From NCBI RefSeq assembly GCF_010548145.1, contig NZ_JAAGLN010000057.1, forward strand, positions 1 to 34,559: 34,559 nt of DNA, given 5' to 3'. The notes under the pieces are model-generated. The model worked only from the letters and a program-made list of their open reading frames with translations, had not been told where the DNA came from and searched no databases. This DNA comes from Streptomyces sp. SID10853. Its GTDB lineage: Bacteria > Actinomycetota > Actinomycetes > Streptomycetales > Streptomycetaceae. Shown here in pieces: positions 23,277 to 30,806 of this stretch; position 1 is the stretch's first letter, and each line of letters starts with the position of its first letter. The position numbers and the translations under genes were made by a program.

Positions 23277-23594
23277 ATGCCCGATTCCCTGCTCCGGCTG
23301 CTGCCCTGGACCTCCCCCGAGGGCAAGCCGTGTTACCTCAGCACGGACAACCCGCGCAGTCTGCTCTCGCGGCTGGCCGACGATCTGGAGGATCAGCAGA
23401 TGGACTCGGCGGAGGCGGTGCTGGCCGGTTCGCGGGCGGTGCTGGCCGATCAGGCGGCGGGGGAGCGGGCCGTACGGTTCGCGCTCACCCGGGCCACCGA
23501 GTCGCTCGGGGACGTGCTCCGTGTCGCGTACAGCAGGGGCGGGCGGATCGAGGGCGGTGACGGTGGGGACGGCGGCTGCGGGGACGACTGGTGA
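23277..23594 (+). CDS. Small protein of unknown function, divergent from XRE-DUF397 operon
   Basis: A 105-residue protein (MPDSLLRLLPWTSPEGKPCY, LADDLEDQQMDSAEAVLAGS) with mostly helical character and a Gly/Asp-rich tail. ATG 23277 follows GAGGCG at 23265-23270. No signal peptide or membrane segment is seen. I do not recognise a domain, but genes of this type are commonly found divergent from XRE-DUF397 pairs in Streptomyces, so it may be a target or partner. Confidence 0.6.
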   Translation: MPDSLLRLLPWTSPEGKPCYLSTDNPRSLLSRLADDLEDQQMDSAEAVLAGSRAVLADQAAGERAVRFALTRATESLGDVLRVAYSRGGRIEGGDGGDGGCGDDW

Positions 23595-23617
23595 CGCCGT
23601 CGTCCGCCCGGAAGGGC

Positions 23618-24892
23618 TCACGGCGTGACGGGCGCCGGGGCCGTGCGGGTGCGGAAGCGTCTCGCGTGCCGGGCCAGAGGTTTTTCGATCGCGTAGTGGG
23701 AGGCGACGGCCGCCGCGAAGCTGACCGTGAGCGTGGCGGCCAGCAGGCCGGATTCAACCCCCAGGTCGGAGAGCAGCCGGCCCAGCGGGTAGTGCCACAG
23801 GTAGAGGCCGTAGCTGAGGTTGCGCCCGGTCCAGGCCAGGGGCGCGAGGGAGAGGAGCCGGGCCAGTGAGGCGCCCGGCCTGAGTTCGAGCGAGGCCACC
23901 ACCACGGCCGACAGGACCGCCGTCAGCAGGAATCCGACCGTGTACCAGCAGGCGTTCCAGTCGTTCTCGCCCGTCAGCGGTACGCGCCAGGCGATCAGGG
24001 CGAGGACGGCCAGCGCGGGCCAGGCCAGCCGTCCCGACCAGCGCCTGAGCGCGGCCAGCCGGTGGTCGTCGGCGTGCAGCCGGGCGACGACCAGGGCGAG
24101 CAGTGCCCCGGCCAGCAGCTGATCGGCCCGGGTGTCGGTGCCGTTGTAGATACGGTGCGCCGCGCTCGGGCTCCACAGCACGAAGCGCCAGAGGGCCGGC
24201 AGCAGACAGAGCACCGCCGTCCAGAGGAGCACGGTCCGTGCCCGGGTACGGCGCAGGAGCAGCACCAGCAGCGGCGGCCAGAAGAGGTAGAACTGCTCCT
24301 CCACCCCGAGGGACCAGGCATGGCCCAGGAGGGACGTCACGCTGGAGTAGAGGTCCGGCTGCGCCGCTCGGACGATGTTGACGAGGAAGGTGGCGGACAG
24401 CGCGATGGAGGCCCAGGCCCCGTCGAAACCGGGGAGTTGAGTGGTGAGGGCCAGCACGGTGCAGAACAGGCAGAGGGCCAGGAGCGCCGGTACGAGCCGG
24501 AGCCATCTCCGCCAGTAGAACGCCCCCATGGCGACCTGGCCGGTACGGGCGAATTCGGCGAGCAGCAGCCGGGTGATGACGAACCCACTGATCGTGAAGA
24601 AGACGTCCACCCCGAGGGAGCCGCCCGGCACCCACTGCGGGGCCTGGTGGTAGACCATGACCAGGACGACGGCCAGGGTCCGCAGGCCGTCCACGGCCGG
24701 CAGCCGTCCACCGGTCCGCAGTGCGGAGGGAAACCCGCGTCCGGCCGGTTCGGGCGGATCATGGGCGCCTGCACGGGAGGGCCCGGGGGAGAGACCTGCC
24801 GTGGCACGCGGCGGCCGGTCGCCGGTCTCCGGGCACCGGTGGCCGGTTCTGCTGGGAAGCCCTGTCGTCGGGGTCGTCCGGGTACTGTCCAC
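23618..24892 (-). CDS. Membrane acyltransferase 3 (OafA/YrhL-like)
   Basis: A 424-residue integral membrane protein with about ten hydrophobic segments after a 60-residue Pro/Arg-rich cytoplasmic tail. The acyltransferase-3 motifs are visible: the catalytic-type His82 in MVYHQAPQW, GVDVFFTISGF at 94-104, and FYWRRWLRLVPAL (R-x-x-R type) near 124-136, then SLGVEEQFYLFWP. There is no SGNH domain. The enzyme should transfer acyl groups to a cell-surface or exported molecule. GTG 24892 has GGGG upstream on the minus strand. The region before it has 20-base direct repeats. Confidence 0.88.
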   Translation of the reverse strand: MDSTRTTPTTGLPSRTGHRCPETGDRPPRATAGLSPGPSRAGAHDPPEPAGRGFPSALRTGGRLPAVDGLRTLAVVLVMVYHQAPQWVPGGSLGVDVFFTISGFVITRLLLAEFARTGQVAMGAFYWRRWLRLVPALLALCLFCTVLALTTQLPGFDGAWASIALSATFLVNIVRAAQPDLYSSVTSLLGHAWSLGVEEQFYLFWPPLLVLLLRRTRARTVLLWTAVLCLLPALWRFVLWSPSAAHRIYNGTDTRADQLLAGALLALVVARLHADDHRLAALRRWSGRLAWPALAVLALIAWRVPLTGENDWNACWYTVGFLLTAVLSAVVVASLELRPGASLARLLSLAPLAWTGRNLSYGLYLWHYPLGRLLSDLGVESGLLAATLTVSFAAAVASHYAIEKPLARHARRFRTRTAPAPVTP

Positions 24893-24926
24893 GGCGACCC
24901 CCTGCCCGGCGAGCAGCGCTGGATTC

Positions 24927-24983
24927 GGGTGTTAACCCAAAACTCAGATACGCGGTAAAAAACTCAGATACGCGGTCAAAATC
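24927..24983. promoter_or_regulatory. AT-rich 20-base direct repeats before the acyltransferase gene
   Basis: AAAACTCAGATACGCGGT occurs at 24939-24956 and 24959-24976 (period 20), and a diverged third copy (AAAATCTCAGC) runs into the SRPBCC stop codon. A small palindrome, GGGT-GTTA-ACCC, sits beside them at 24927-24938. These are likely operator or promoter elements read on the minus strand. Confidence 0.5.
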
Positions 24984-25451
24984 TCAGCAAGCGTGATGCG
25001 GGAACGGCCGCCTGGGGCGACGGGTCAGGGCCTTGTCGGCCGTGGCGAGGATGTTGCCGAAAGTGCGGGTGATCACCGGCCGTGCCAGGTGCCGGGTCAG
25101 GAAGGTGCCGAGCAGCGGTACGGGGATCTCGGCCCGGGTCGTCCAGCGCACCAGGGTGCCGCCGTCGGTCTCGGTGAACGTCATACGGCCGAGTTCGTGC
25201 CGGGCCGGTGGCAGGCTGCGCTCGACCACGTACTCGGTGCTGTACGGCGGGTCGTACTGGGTGATGCGCTCCCGGAACCAGCCGATCAGCCACAGGTGGA
25301 TGCGCACCGCGCCGACCCCGTAGGGCGCGGACTCGCCGGGCCTGGCCAGGCGGCAGCGCAGGATCAGGGGCGAGCGTGTGTAGTGGGTGGTCGTGGTGAG
25401 CCAGGCGAACACGTCCTCGGCCGGAGCGTCGATGACCCGTTCAACTGTCAT
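24984..25451 (-). CDS. SRPBCC-family (polyketide cyclase/dehydrase-like) protein
   Basis: A 155-residue protein of the START-like SRPBCC fold. Seen: the N-terminal strand-helix ERVIDAPAEDVFAWLTTTTH, the central sheet (VGAVRIHLWLIGWFRERITQ) and TFTETDGGTLVRWTTRAEIP before the C-terminal helix. The fold binds hydrophobic ligands; the function is not known. ATG 25451 overlaps the sigma factor stop (ATGA); GTG 25460 is an alternative. Its coupling to the ECF41 gene suggests it is the sigma factor's partner or target. Confidence 0.82.
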   Translation of the reverse strand: MTVERVIDAPAEDVFAWLTTTTHYTRSPLILRCRLARPGESAPYGVGAVRIHLWLIGWFRERITQYDPPYSTEYVVERSLPPARHELGRMTFTETDGGTLVRWTTRAEIPVPLLGTFLTRHLARPVITRTFGNILATADKALTRRPRRPFPHHAC

Positions 25452-26344
25452 GGTTTCCACGGCTGGTGGCCTCCTCTGTCGAGCGGGAGCACCGCCTCGG
25501 CGCGGTGCAGTTTGTCGGGATTGCGGATACCGTACAGACCGGTGATCAGGCCGTCGCGGATCTCGAACGCGACCAGCCAGTCCAGCTCGCCGCCGGTGAC
25601 ATAGCGCACCGCTGGCATGCCGTTGTACGTGGCGTGCTCGACGCGGGTCGCGGCGGTGACGGTGCGCAGGACGCCGAGGACGAACCGGGCGACCTGGGTG
25701 CTGCCGGTGATCGGGCGGTGCGCGGCGGCGGCCTTCCCGCCGCCGTCGGAGATCTCCACCACGTCGGGCGCCAACAGGTCCATCAGCGCCTGGACTTCAC
25801 CGGTCGCCGCCGCGTGCAGGAAGCTCTGGACGACCTCCCGGCCGGCCTCGGAGTCGGGCTCGGAGCGGCGGCGCCGCGCGTGGACGTGCTGCCGCGCGCG
25901 GTGGGCGATCTGCCGGACGGTCGCCTCGGGCCTGCCGATGGAGGCGGCGATCTCGCCGTGGGTGTAGCCGAATACGTCGTGCAGCACGAACACCGCGCGC
26001 TCGGTGGGGTTGAGGGTCTCCAGGACGAGCATCATGGCCATCGACACCGACTCGGCCAGGATCACGTCCTCGCTCACCTCGGGTGCGGTACGGATCGGCT
26101 CGGGCAGCCAGCTGCCGACGTACTCCTCGCGCCGTGCCCGAACCGCCCGCAGATGGTTGAGGGCCTGCCGGGTCACCGTGCGGACCAGATAGGCGCGCGG
26201 GTGCCGGACCGTGGCCGGGCCGACCGCGCTCCACCGCAGATAGCTCTCCTGCAGGACGTCCTCGGCGTCGGCGGCGCTGCCCAGCATCTCGTACGCGATG
26301 GTGAACAGCAGCGGCCGGTGCTCGGTGAAGGCGTCCTCAGTCAT
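25448..26344 (-). CDS. ECF41/SigJ-type RNA polymerase sigma factor with SnoaL-like C-terminus
   Basis: A 298-residue sigma factor. Region 2 (TIAYEMLGSAADAEDVLQES) and region 4 (FGYTHGEIAASIGRPEATVR) are followed by a SnoaL-like domain of about 110 residues. The three short motifs I associate with ECF41 are all present: WLPEP in the linker, DGGGK near residue 200 and NPDKL near residue 275. In that group the C-terminal domain regulates the factor itself, replacing an anti-sigma factor. ECF41 genes usually neighbour a carboxymuconolactone decarboxylase, oxidoreductase or epimerase gene; here the coupled partner is an SRPBCC protein. ATG 26344 or GTG 26347 could be the start. Confidence 0.93.
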   Translation of the reverse strand: MTEDAFTEHRPLLFTIAYEMLGSAADAEDVLQESYLRWSAVGPATVRHPRAYLVRTVTRQALNHLRAVRARREEYVGSWLPEPIRTAPEVSEDVILAESVSMAMMLVLETLNPTERAVFVLHDVFGYTHGEIAASIGRPEATVRQIAHRARQHVHARRRRSEPDSEAGREVVQSFLHAAATGEVQALMDLLAPDVVEISDGGGKAAAAHRPITGSTQVARFVLGVLRTVTAATRVEHATYNGMPAVRYVTGGELDWLVAFEIRDGLITGLYGIRNPDKLHRAEAVLPLDRGGHQPWKP

Positions 26345-26486
26345 CACGGTCCGCCAGTGCCCGCGTCTTCCTCTCCGCCGCGAGCCCGCGACGGTTCACC
26401 GGGTGCGTGTCCGGGTGCATGTGCTGCTCCTCTCGTCGGGTGTCCATCGAGACACTCCGCACCGGGGAACCGTGACAGCCGGCCGG

Positions 26487-26502
26487 TGTGATCCGCTTCA
26501 CA
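26487..26502. promoter_or_regulatory. Perfect CRP-type palindrome TGTGA-N6-TCACA
   Basis: TGTGA (26487-26491) and TCACA (26498-26502) match the classic cAMP-receptor-protein half-sites. The centre lies 64 bases before the ATG at 26559. Streptomyces have a Crp regulator with a similar site preference, so it is a candidate binding site. Confidence 0.55.
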
Positions 26503-26544
26503 TCGCCCGTGGATCGCGCTCTTAAGCCGCTGATCCCGGTCGAT

Positions 26545-26559
26545 TAGAGTGCTCCGCCA
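26545..26559 (+). promoter_or_regulatory. Candidate -10 box and leaderless start of the ADP-ribosylglycohydrolase-like gene
   Basis: TAGAGT (26545-26550) ends eight bases before ATG 26559, and no ribosome binding site is present between them. Transcription would begin at the start codon, giving a leaderless mRNA. The CRP-type palindrome would then be centred near -64. Confidence 0.5.
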
Positions 26560-27674
26560 TGAGCGCATCAACCACTCCCCTCTGGGGCCGCGTCGAGCAG
26601 CAGGACTTCCGCAGCCGGGTGCGCGGCTGTCTGCTGGGCGGCGCCCTCGGCGATGCGCTCGGGGCGGGTGTCGCGGGGCAGGGGCTCGACGCGATACGGG
26701 AGGCGCACGGCGCCGGAGGGCTCACCGACCTCGTCGCCGTGTACGGCAGGCGCGGGGCCGTCACGGCCGCGACCCAGCTCTCCCTCTTCACCGTCGACGG
26801 ACTGATACGGGCCCAGGTCCGGCGGGACACGGGCGCCTGGCATCCGCCCACCGATGTGTACCGGGCCCATCTGCGCTGGGCGGCGACCCAGCGCGACTGG
26901 GGCCCCGACGAACGCCGTACGGACAACGGCTGGCTCGCCTGCGAGGAGTGGCTGTACACCCGCCGCGACCCCGCACGCAGCTGTCTGGCCGGGTTCGGCG
27001 ACGACGTGATGGGCACCCTGGACAAACCCCGTAACCCCGAGGCGCGCGACGCGTCGGCCGTCAGCCGGTCCGCGCCCTTCGGGCTGCTCGTCGGCTGGGA
27101 GCCGGGTCTTGTCTTCCAACTCGCCGTCGAGTGCGCCGCGCAGACCCATGGCCACCCCACCGGCTACCTCAGCGCAGGGGCGCACGCCGTCATCGTGCAC
27201 GGGCTCGCGCGCGGCGAGAGCCTGGACGCTGCGGTGCAGCACGCGCTGGGGCAGCTGACTCCGCGCCCCGGCCACCAGCCGGTCACCGACGCGCTGCAGC
27301 ACGCGCTCGGTGCCGTACGCCAGGGAATGCCGAGCCCGACGCGCGTCGAGTCGCTGGGCGACGGCGAACTGGCCGAGGACGCCCTGGCGATCGGGGTGTA
27401 CTGCGCGCTCGTCGGCGAGGACGTACGCCACGGGCTGCGCCTCGCCGTGAACCACAGCGGCCCGTCCCAGGCCACCGGTGCCATCTGCGGCAGTCTGCTG
27501 GGCACCCTGCACGGCGAGACCGCGCTGCCGCCGGGCTGGCTCGCGGAGCTGGAGGGGCGCGGGACGGTGCTGCAACTGGCCGACGACTTCTCGATGGAGA
27601 TGACGCAGGGCCCGGCGCTGCACAGCCCGGCCCTCACCACCCCGGCGTGGCTGACCCGCTACCCGAGGAGCTGA
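26559..27674 (+). CDS. ADP-ribosylglycohydrolase-like protein lacking the usual metal-binding aspartates
   Basis: A 371-residue protein of the ADP-ribosylglycohydrolase fold. The family start GCLLGGALGDALGAG (about 23-37) and the overall helical layout are kept. In active members the first metal motif is T-D-D-T-Q and the second is NHSGDSDSTG; here they read TAATQ (69-73) and NHSGPSQATG (298-307). All four usual magnesium-ligand aspartates are therefore replaced, while the surrounding residues are well kept. The protein may be a non-catalytic ADP-ribose or nucleotide binder, or use a different chemistry. The frame is intact and codon use looks normal, so it is not a decaying gene. It stands alone behind a CRP-type palindrome. 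Confidence 0.88.
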   Translation: MSASTTPLWGRVEQQDFRSRVRGCLLGGALGDALGAGVAGQGLDAIREAHGAGGLTDLVAVYGRRGAVTAATQLSLFTVDGLIRAQVRRDTGAWHPPTDVYRAHLRWAATQRDWGPDERRTDNGWLACEEWLYTRRDPARSCLAGFGDDVMGTLDKPRNPEARDASAVSRSAPFGLLVGWEPGLVFQLAVECAAQTHGHPTGYLSAGAHAVIVHGLARGESLDAAVQHALGQLTPRPGHQPVTDALQHALGAVRQGMPSPTRVESLGDGELAEDALAIGVYCALVGEDVRHGLRLAVNHSGPSQATGAICGSLLGTLHGETALPPGWLAELEGRGTVLQLADDFSMEMTQGPALHSPALTTPAWLTRYPRS

Positions 27675-27760
27675 ACAGGCCGAAGACCGTGCGGGGGCCC
27701 GCCCGTCGCGCCTCCTGCCGCACGGGCCCCGCGCCTCCGCGCCCCTGTGTCGGCAGCGCC

Positions 27761-27895
27761 TCAGCCGTCCCTGCCCCAGTCGTCCGCGCCTCAGTCGTCC
27801 CTGCCTCAGTCGTCCCTGCCCCAGTCGTCCGCGCCTCAGTCGTCCCTGCCTCAGCCCTCCCCGCCCCAGTCGTCCCCGCCTCAGTCGTCCGCGCC
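27761..27895. repeat. Nine-copy 15-base tandem repeat ending in the symporter stop codon
   Basis: Nine back-to-back 15-base units of the form YCAGTCGTCCNNGCC run from 27761 to 27895 with no gaps. The last unit begins exactly at the TCA (27881) that is the symporter stop codon on the minus strand, so the other eight units lie directly behind that stop. Units fall into a 45-base, three-unit super-repeat: units 1-3 and 4-6 differ at one base, units 7-9 are more diverged. On the minus strand each unit repeats the end of the gene (Asp-Asp-stop). Confidence 0.9.
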
Positions 27896-29467
27896 CTCGC
27901 GCCGCACCGCCTTGGCGTCGGGCGTCGCACCGCCCTGCGCGGGCACCGCAGCGGCCGCAGCCCCGGCCGGGCCGTCGCCGTCCAGGTTGACCTTCGCGAT
28001 GATCGCGTCGCGCTCCGGTGTGTCCTCCGGCTTGACGAAGCCGATCAGGACGTACAGCACCAGCGAGACCGCGAGCGGCAGCGAGACCTGCCACTCCAGG
28101 GCGACATCCGCGTTGGCCGAGCCGTCCAGGTGGTAGTTGGTGAAGTAGAACGCGAGCAGCCCCGCCGCCCAGCTGACCAGCGCCGCCGTCGGTCCGGACT
28201 TACGGAACGAGCGCAGCAGGCCCAGCATGAACGGGATCGCGATCGGGCCCATCAGGCCGGCCACCCACTTGATGACGACCGAGATGATGTCCTTGAACGT
28301 CGGCGAGTTGATCTGGGTCGCCAGCGCCATCGACAGGGCGAGGAAGCCGAGCGTCGAGACTCGCGCGGCCAGCAGCCCGGCGCGGCTGCTCCACTCGCGG
28401 GCCGACTTCGACATCGCCGGGGCGATGTCGCGGGTGAAGACGGCCGAGATGGCGTTCGCGTCCGACGAGCACATGGCCATCGTGTGCGAGAAGAAGCCGA
28501 CGACGACAAGTCCGAGCAGCCCGTGCGGCAGCAGCGACTCGGACATCAGCGCGTACGCGTCCGACGCGTCCGGCTTCTGCGCGTGCACCAGCAGCGGCGC
28601 GCACCACATGGGGAAGAAGAGGACGGCGGGCCAGACCAGCCAGAGGACGGCGGACAGCGTGGCCGAACGGGTCGCGGAGCGTGGGGAGTCGGTGGCCATG
28701 TAGCGCTGGGCCTGGTTCCACATGCCGCCGTTGTACTCGAAGGTCTTGATGAAGAGATACGCCAGCAGGAAGGTCATCGTGTACGGGCCGGCCGTCGGGT
28801 CCGCGTGGCCGCTGGGGAGCTTGTCCCAGATCGTCCACAGGGCGCTGAACCCGCCGAGCTTGCCCATGGCGGCGACCAGCATCGCCACCCCGGCGACCAG
28901 CTGGATGATGAACTGCCCCAGCTCGGTGAGCGCGTCGGCCCACAGCCCGCCGACCGTGCAGTAGATGGCCGTGATCACACCGGTGATGAAGATGCCCTGG
29001 GTGATGGTGATGCCGGTGAAGACGGCGAGCAGGGTGGAGATGGCCGCCCACTTGGCGCCGACGTCCACGATCTTCAGCAGCAGCCCGGACCAGGCGAGGG
29101 CCTGCTGGGTCTGGATGTTGTAGCGGTCCTTCAGGTATTCGAGCGGTGAGGCGACGTGGAGCCGGGACCGCAGCCGGTTCAGCCGGGGAGCGAAGAGCTT
29201 CGCGCCGATCCCGATGCCGATGGCGATCGGGAGCGACCAGGTGACCATGGATGTGAGTCCGTACTGGTACGAGATCCCGGCGTACCCGGTGAACATCACC
29301 GCGCTGTAGCCGGACATGTGGTGGGAGATGCCGGACAGCCACCACGGCATTCTGCCGCCGGCGGTGAAGAAGTCGCTCACGTTGTCCACGCGCTTGTGGG
29401 ACCAGAAGCCGATCGCGATCATCACGCCGAAGTAACCAATGAGCACGGTCCAGTCGAGACTGTTCAT
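27881..29467 (-). CDS. Sodium:solute symporter (SSS family)
   Basis: A 528-residue integral membrane protein with about 13 hydrophobic segments. Family signs include the N-terminal LDWTVLIGYFGVMIAIGFW, DFFTAGGRMPWWLSGISHHM, and a helix containing FFSHTMAMCSSDANAISAVF, which resembles the SSS sodium-site region. The tail (about 480-528) is hydrophilic, Ala/Gly-rich and ends in GADD. The protein should import a small organic solute with Na+; the substrate is not identified. The longer frame starts at 29503, but ATG 29467 has GGAGGGGG upstream. The stop codon is part of a 15-base tandem repeat that continues downstream, so the C-terminus may have varied by repeat changes. Confidence 0.9.
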   Translation of the reverse strand: MNSLDWTVLIGYFGVMIAIGFWSHKRVDNVSDFFTAGGRMPWWLSGISHHMSGYSAVMFTGYAGISYQYGLTSMVTWSLPIAIGIGIGAKLFAPRLNRLRSRLHVASPLEYLKDRYNIQTQQALAWSGLLLKIVDVGAKWAAISTLLAVFTGITITQGIFITGVITAIYCTVGGLWADALTELGQFIIQLVAGVAMLVAAMGKLGGFSALWTIWDKLPSGHADPTAGPYTMTFLLAYLFIKTFEYNGGMWNQAQRYMATDSPRSATRSATLSAVLWLVWPAVLFFPMWCAPLLVHAQKPDASDAYALMSESLLPHGLLGLVVVGFFSHTMAMCSSDANAISAVFTRDIAPAMSKSAREWSSRAGLLAARVSTLGFLALSMALATQINSPTFKDIISVVIKWVAGLMGPIAIPFMLGLLRSFRKSGPTAALVSWAAGLLAFYFTNYHLDGSANADVALEWQVSLPLAVSLVLYVLIGFVKPEDTPERDAIIAKVNLDGDGPAGAAAAAVPAQGGATPDAKAVRREGADD

Positions 29468-29503
29468 GTGCCCCCTCCAGGGGTCCGCCTGTACTGAGTT
29501 CAT

Positions 29504-29534
29504 CTCGATGAACCGCGATGGAACCTCGATGAAC
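29504..29534. promoter_or_regulatory. Direct repeats CTCGATGAAC before the symporter gene
   Basis: CTCGATGAAC occurs at 29504-29513 and 29525-29534 (21 bases apart) with a related GCGATGGAAC between. On the minus strand they read as three GTTC-CATC-like units about 11 bases apart, which resembles the layout of a PhoP (PHO) box but does not match its GTTCACC core exactly. They lie 37-67 bases before the ATG at 29467. Confidence 0.4.
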
Positions 29535-29866
29535 GGGAAACGCTTCGCCAGTACGTCGATCGGGCGGTGCCCCCGTGCGGGACCGGGGACTTCACGGATT
29601 GAACCCTCTGTGCCAAGGGCCGGTCAAGGGTTGCGCGATCACAAATATGAACGCAGATCAGTAAGCAGAACGATTTTACGTCGTCTTGACCTTCGGACCC
29701 GTTGCTCCCGGAGTGACGCGGGCCACACGATGAGCGGGCACTTCGCCAGCGGCGGTCATATGGAGGCAGAACAGCAGGACCGCACGGGATGCGGGTCCCG
29801 TGCGGTCGAGAAGAGGAGGGGCAACTGAACGGTTCAGCGCGTCTGTCCGGCGCGGCAGTTCACTGG
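29535..29866. other. Intergenic stretch between the symporter and SDR genes
   Basis: About 330 bases with no supported gene. A noticeably AT-richer part around 29640-29690 (ACAAATATGAACG and nearby) probably holds the symporter promoter. A perfect hairpin lies at 29778-29807. The rest shows nothing I can assign. Confidence 0.5.
29778..29807 (-). terminator. 12-bp perfect hairpin after the SDR gene
   Basis: GACCGCACGGGA (29778-29789) pairs exactly with TCCCGTGCGGTC (29796-29807) around a six-base loop, 60 bases beyond the SDR stop codon. No T-run is seen on the minus strand. Confidence 0.6.
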
Positions 29867-30709
29867 TCAGCGCATCAGTTCACCGGCGTTGACCAGCAGG
29901 GACTGGCCGGTGATGGCCCGCGCGCGGTCGGAGGCCAGAAAGATCGCGGCGTCCGCGACATCGCCGTCCGTGGCCAGCTCGGGCAGCGCCATACGGCCGG
30001 TCAGCCGGCTGAGCACCTCCGCCTCGGGGATGCCCTCGGTGTGCGCGGTGAACTGGACGAACGCCTGCACCGGCGGCCCCCACATCCAGCCGGGCAGCAC
30101 GGTGTTCACCCGGATCCGGTGCGGCCCCAGTTCGCGCGCCATGGAGTACATGGCCGAGGTGAGCGCGCCCTTCGACGCCGCGTACGCCGCCTGGTGCACC
30201 TCGGACGGTGCGGCCACCGATGACTGCGTCCCGACGATGACGACCGCTCCGCCGCGCTCCTTGAGCCCGGGCAGGCAGGCCCGCGTCATCCGCAGCGTAC
30301 CGAGCAGGTTGACGTCGATGACGCCCTGCCAGGTGTCGAAGTCGGCGTCCTGGAGCCCGCCGAAGTAGCTGTCCCAGGCGGCGACATGGACCACCGCGTC
30401 GATCCCGCCGAACCGCTCGACGGCCAGCGCGGCGAGCGCGTCGCACTGCGACTCGTCGCCGATGTCCGTGGACAGATGCGCGGTCCTGGCGCCCTCCGGG
30501 TCGATCTCCGCGGCGGACTTCACCAGATTCGCCTCGGTGCGCGCGCCGAGCACGGCGTTGCCCCCGTCCCGTACGACGGCCGCGGCCACCTGGTGACCGA
30601 GCCCGGCCCCGACCCCGGACACGACGACGGTCTTCCCCGCGAGGGGCGCGTCCGGCGCTGCGGCGGACGGGGATTGTGCCGGCCTGGGTTCCGCGGGACG
30701 GCTTTCCAT
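29867..30709 (-). CDS. SDR-family oxidoreductase
   Basis: A 280-residue short-chain dehydrogenase. The cofactor motif is SGVGAGLG at about 31-38, the NNAG position is replaced by HVAA (108-111), and Tyr176 and Lys180 form the YxxxK pair (AYAASK); a Ser at 163 or 164 completes the triad. After a 23-residue Pro/Ala-rich N-terminus the domain is standard. ATG 30709 has GGAGGG upstream. It is divergent from the unknown gene at 30807, and the operator CTGAC-N5-GTCAG lies between them. The same operator occurs before the catabolic LLM gene, so this SDR may act in the same pathway. The substrate is unknown. Confidence 0.88.
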   Translation of the reverse strand: MESRPAEPRPAQSPSAAAPDAPLAGKTVVVSGVGAGLGHQVAAAVVRDGGNAVLGARTEANLVKSAAEIDPEGARTAHLSTDIGDESQCDALAALAVERFGGIDAVVHVAAWDSYFGGLQDADFDTWQGVIDVNLLGTLRMTRACLPGLKERGGAVVIVGTQSSVAAPSEVHQAAYAASKGALTSAMYSMARELGPHRIRVNTVLPGWMWGPPVQAFVQFTAHTEGIPEAEVLSRLTGRMALPELATDGDVADAAIFLASDRARAITGQSLLVNAGELMR

Positions 30710-30739
30710 GGTGGGGCCCTCCGGACTCTGGCAGTTTTT

Positions 30740-30754
30740 CTGACGGAGCGTCAG
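30740..30754. promoter_or_regulatory. Palindromic operator CTGAC-N5-GTCAG, copy 3
   Basis: CTGAC (30740-30744) and GTCAG (30750-30754) around GGAGC, extended to TCTGAC-N5-GTCAGA. It lies between divergent genes, 31 bases from the SDR start and 53 bases from the start at 30807. A TACTCT -10-like box for the SDR gene (minus strand, 30753-30758) overlaps the site, fitting repression. Confidence 0.65.
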
Positions 30755-30806
30755 AGTAGGTCCGTCCGGGGACGGAAGGAAGAGGGCAGGGAAGGGTGGT
30801 ACGCGG

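Noticed and set aside
27761..27895. CRISPR array
   Set aside because: Units are contiguous 15-mers with no unique spacers and no cas genes nearby.
26568..28094. 508-residue minus-strand frame over the ADP-ribosylglycohydrolase-like gene and the tandem repeat
   Set aside because: Its apparent peptide repeats come from translating the 15-base array; the rest is antisense of a real gene.
27747..28136. + strand frame coding SSLPQ/SSAPQ peptide repeats
   Set aside because: Generated by the 15-base repeat and continues antisense into the symporter; no ribosome binding site or fold.
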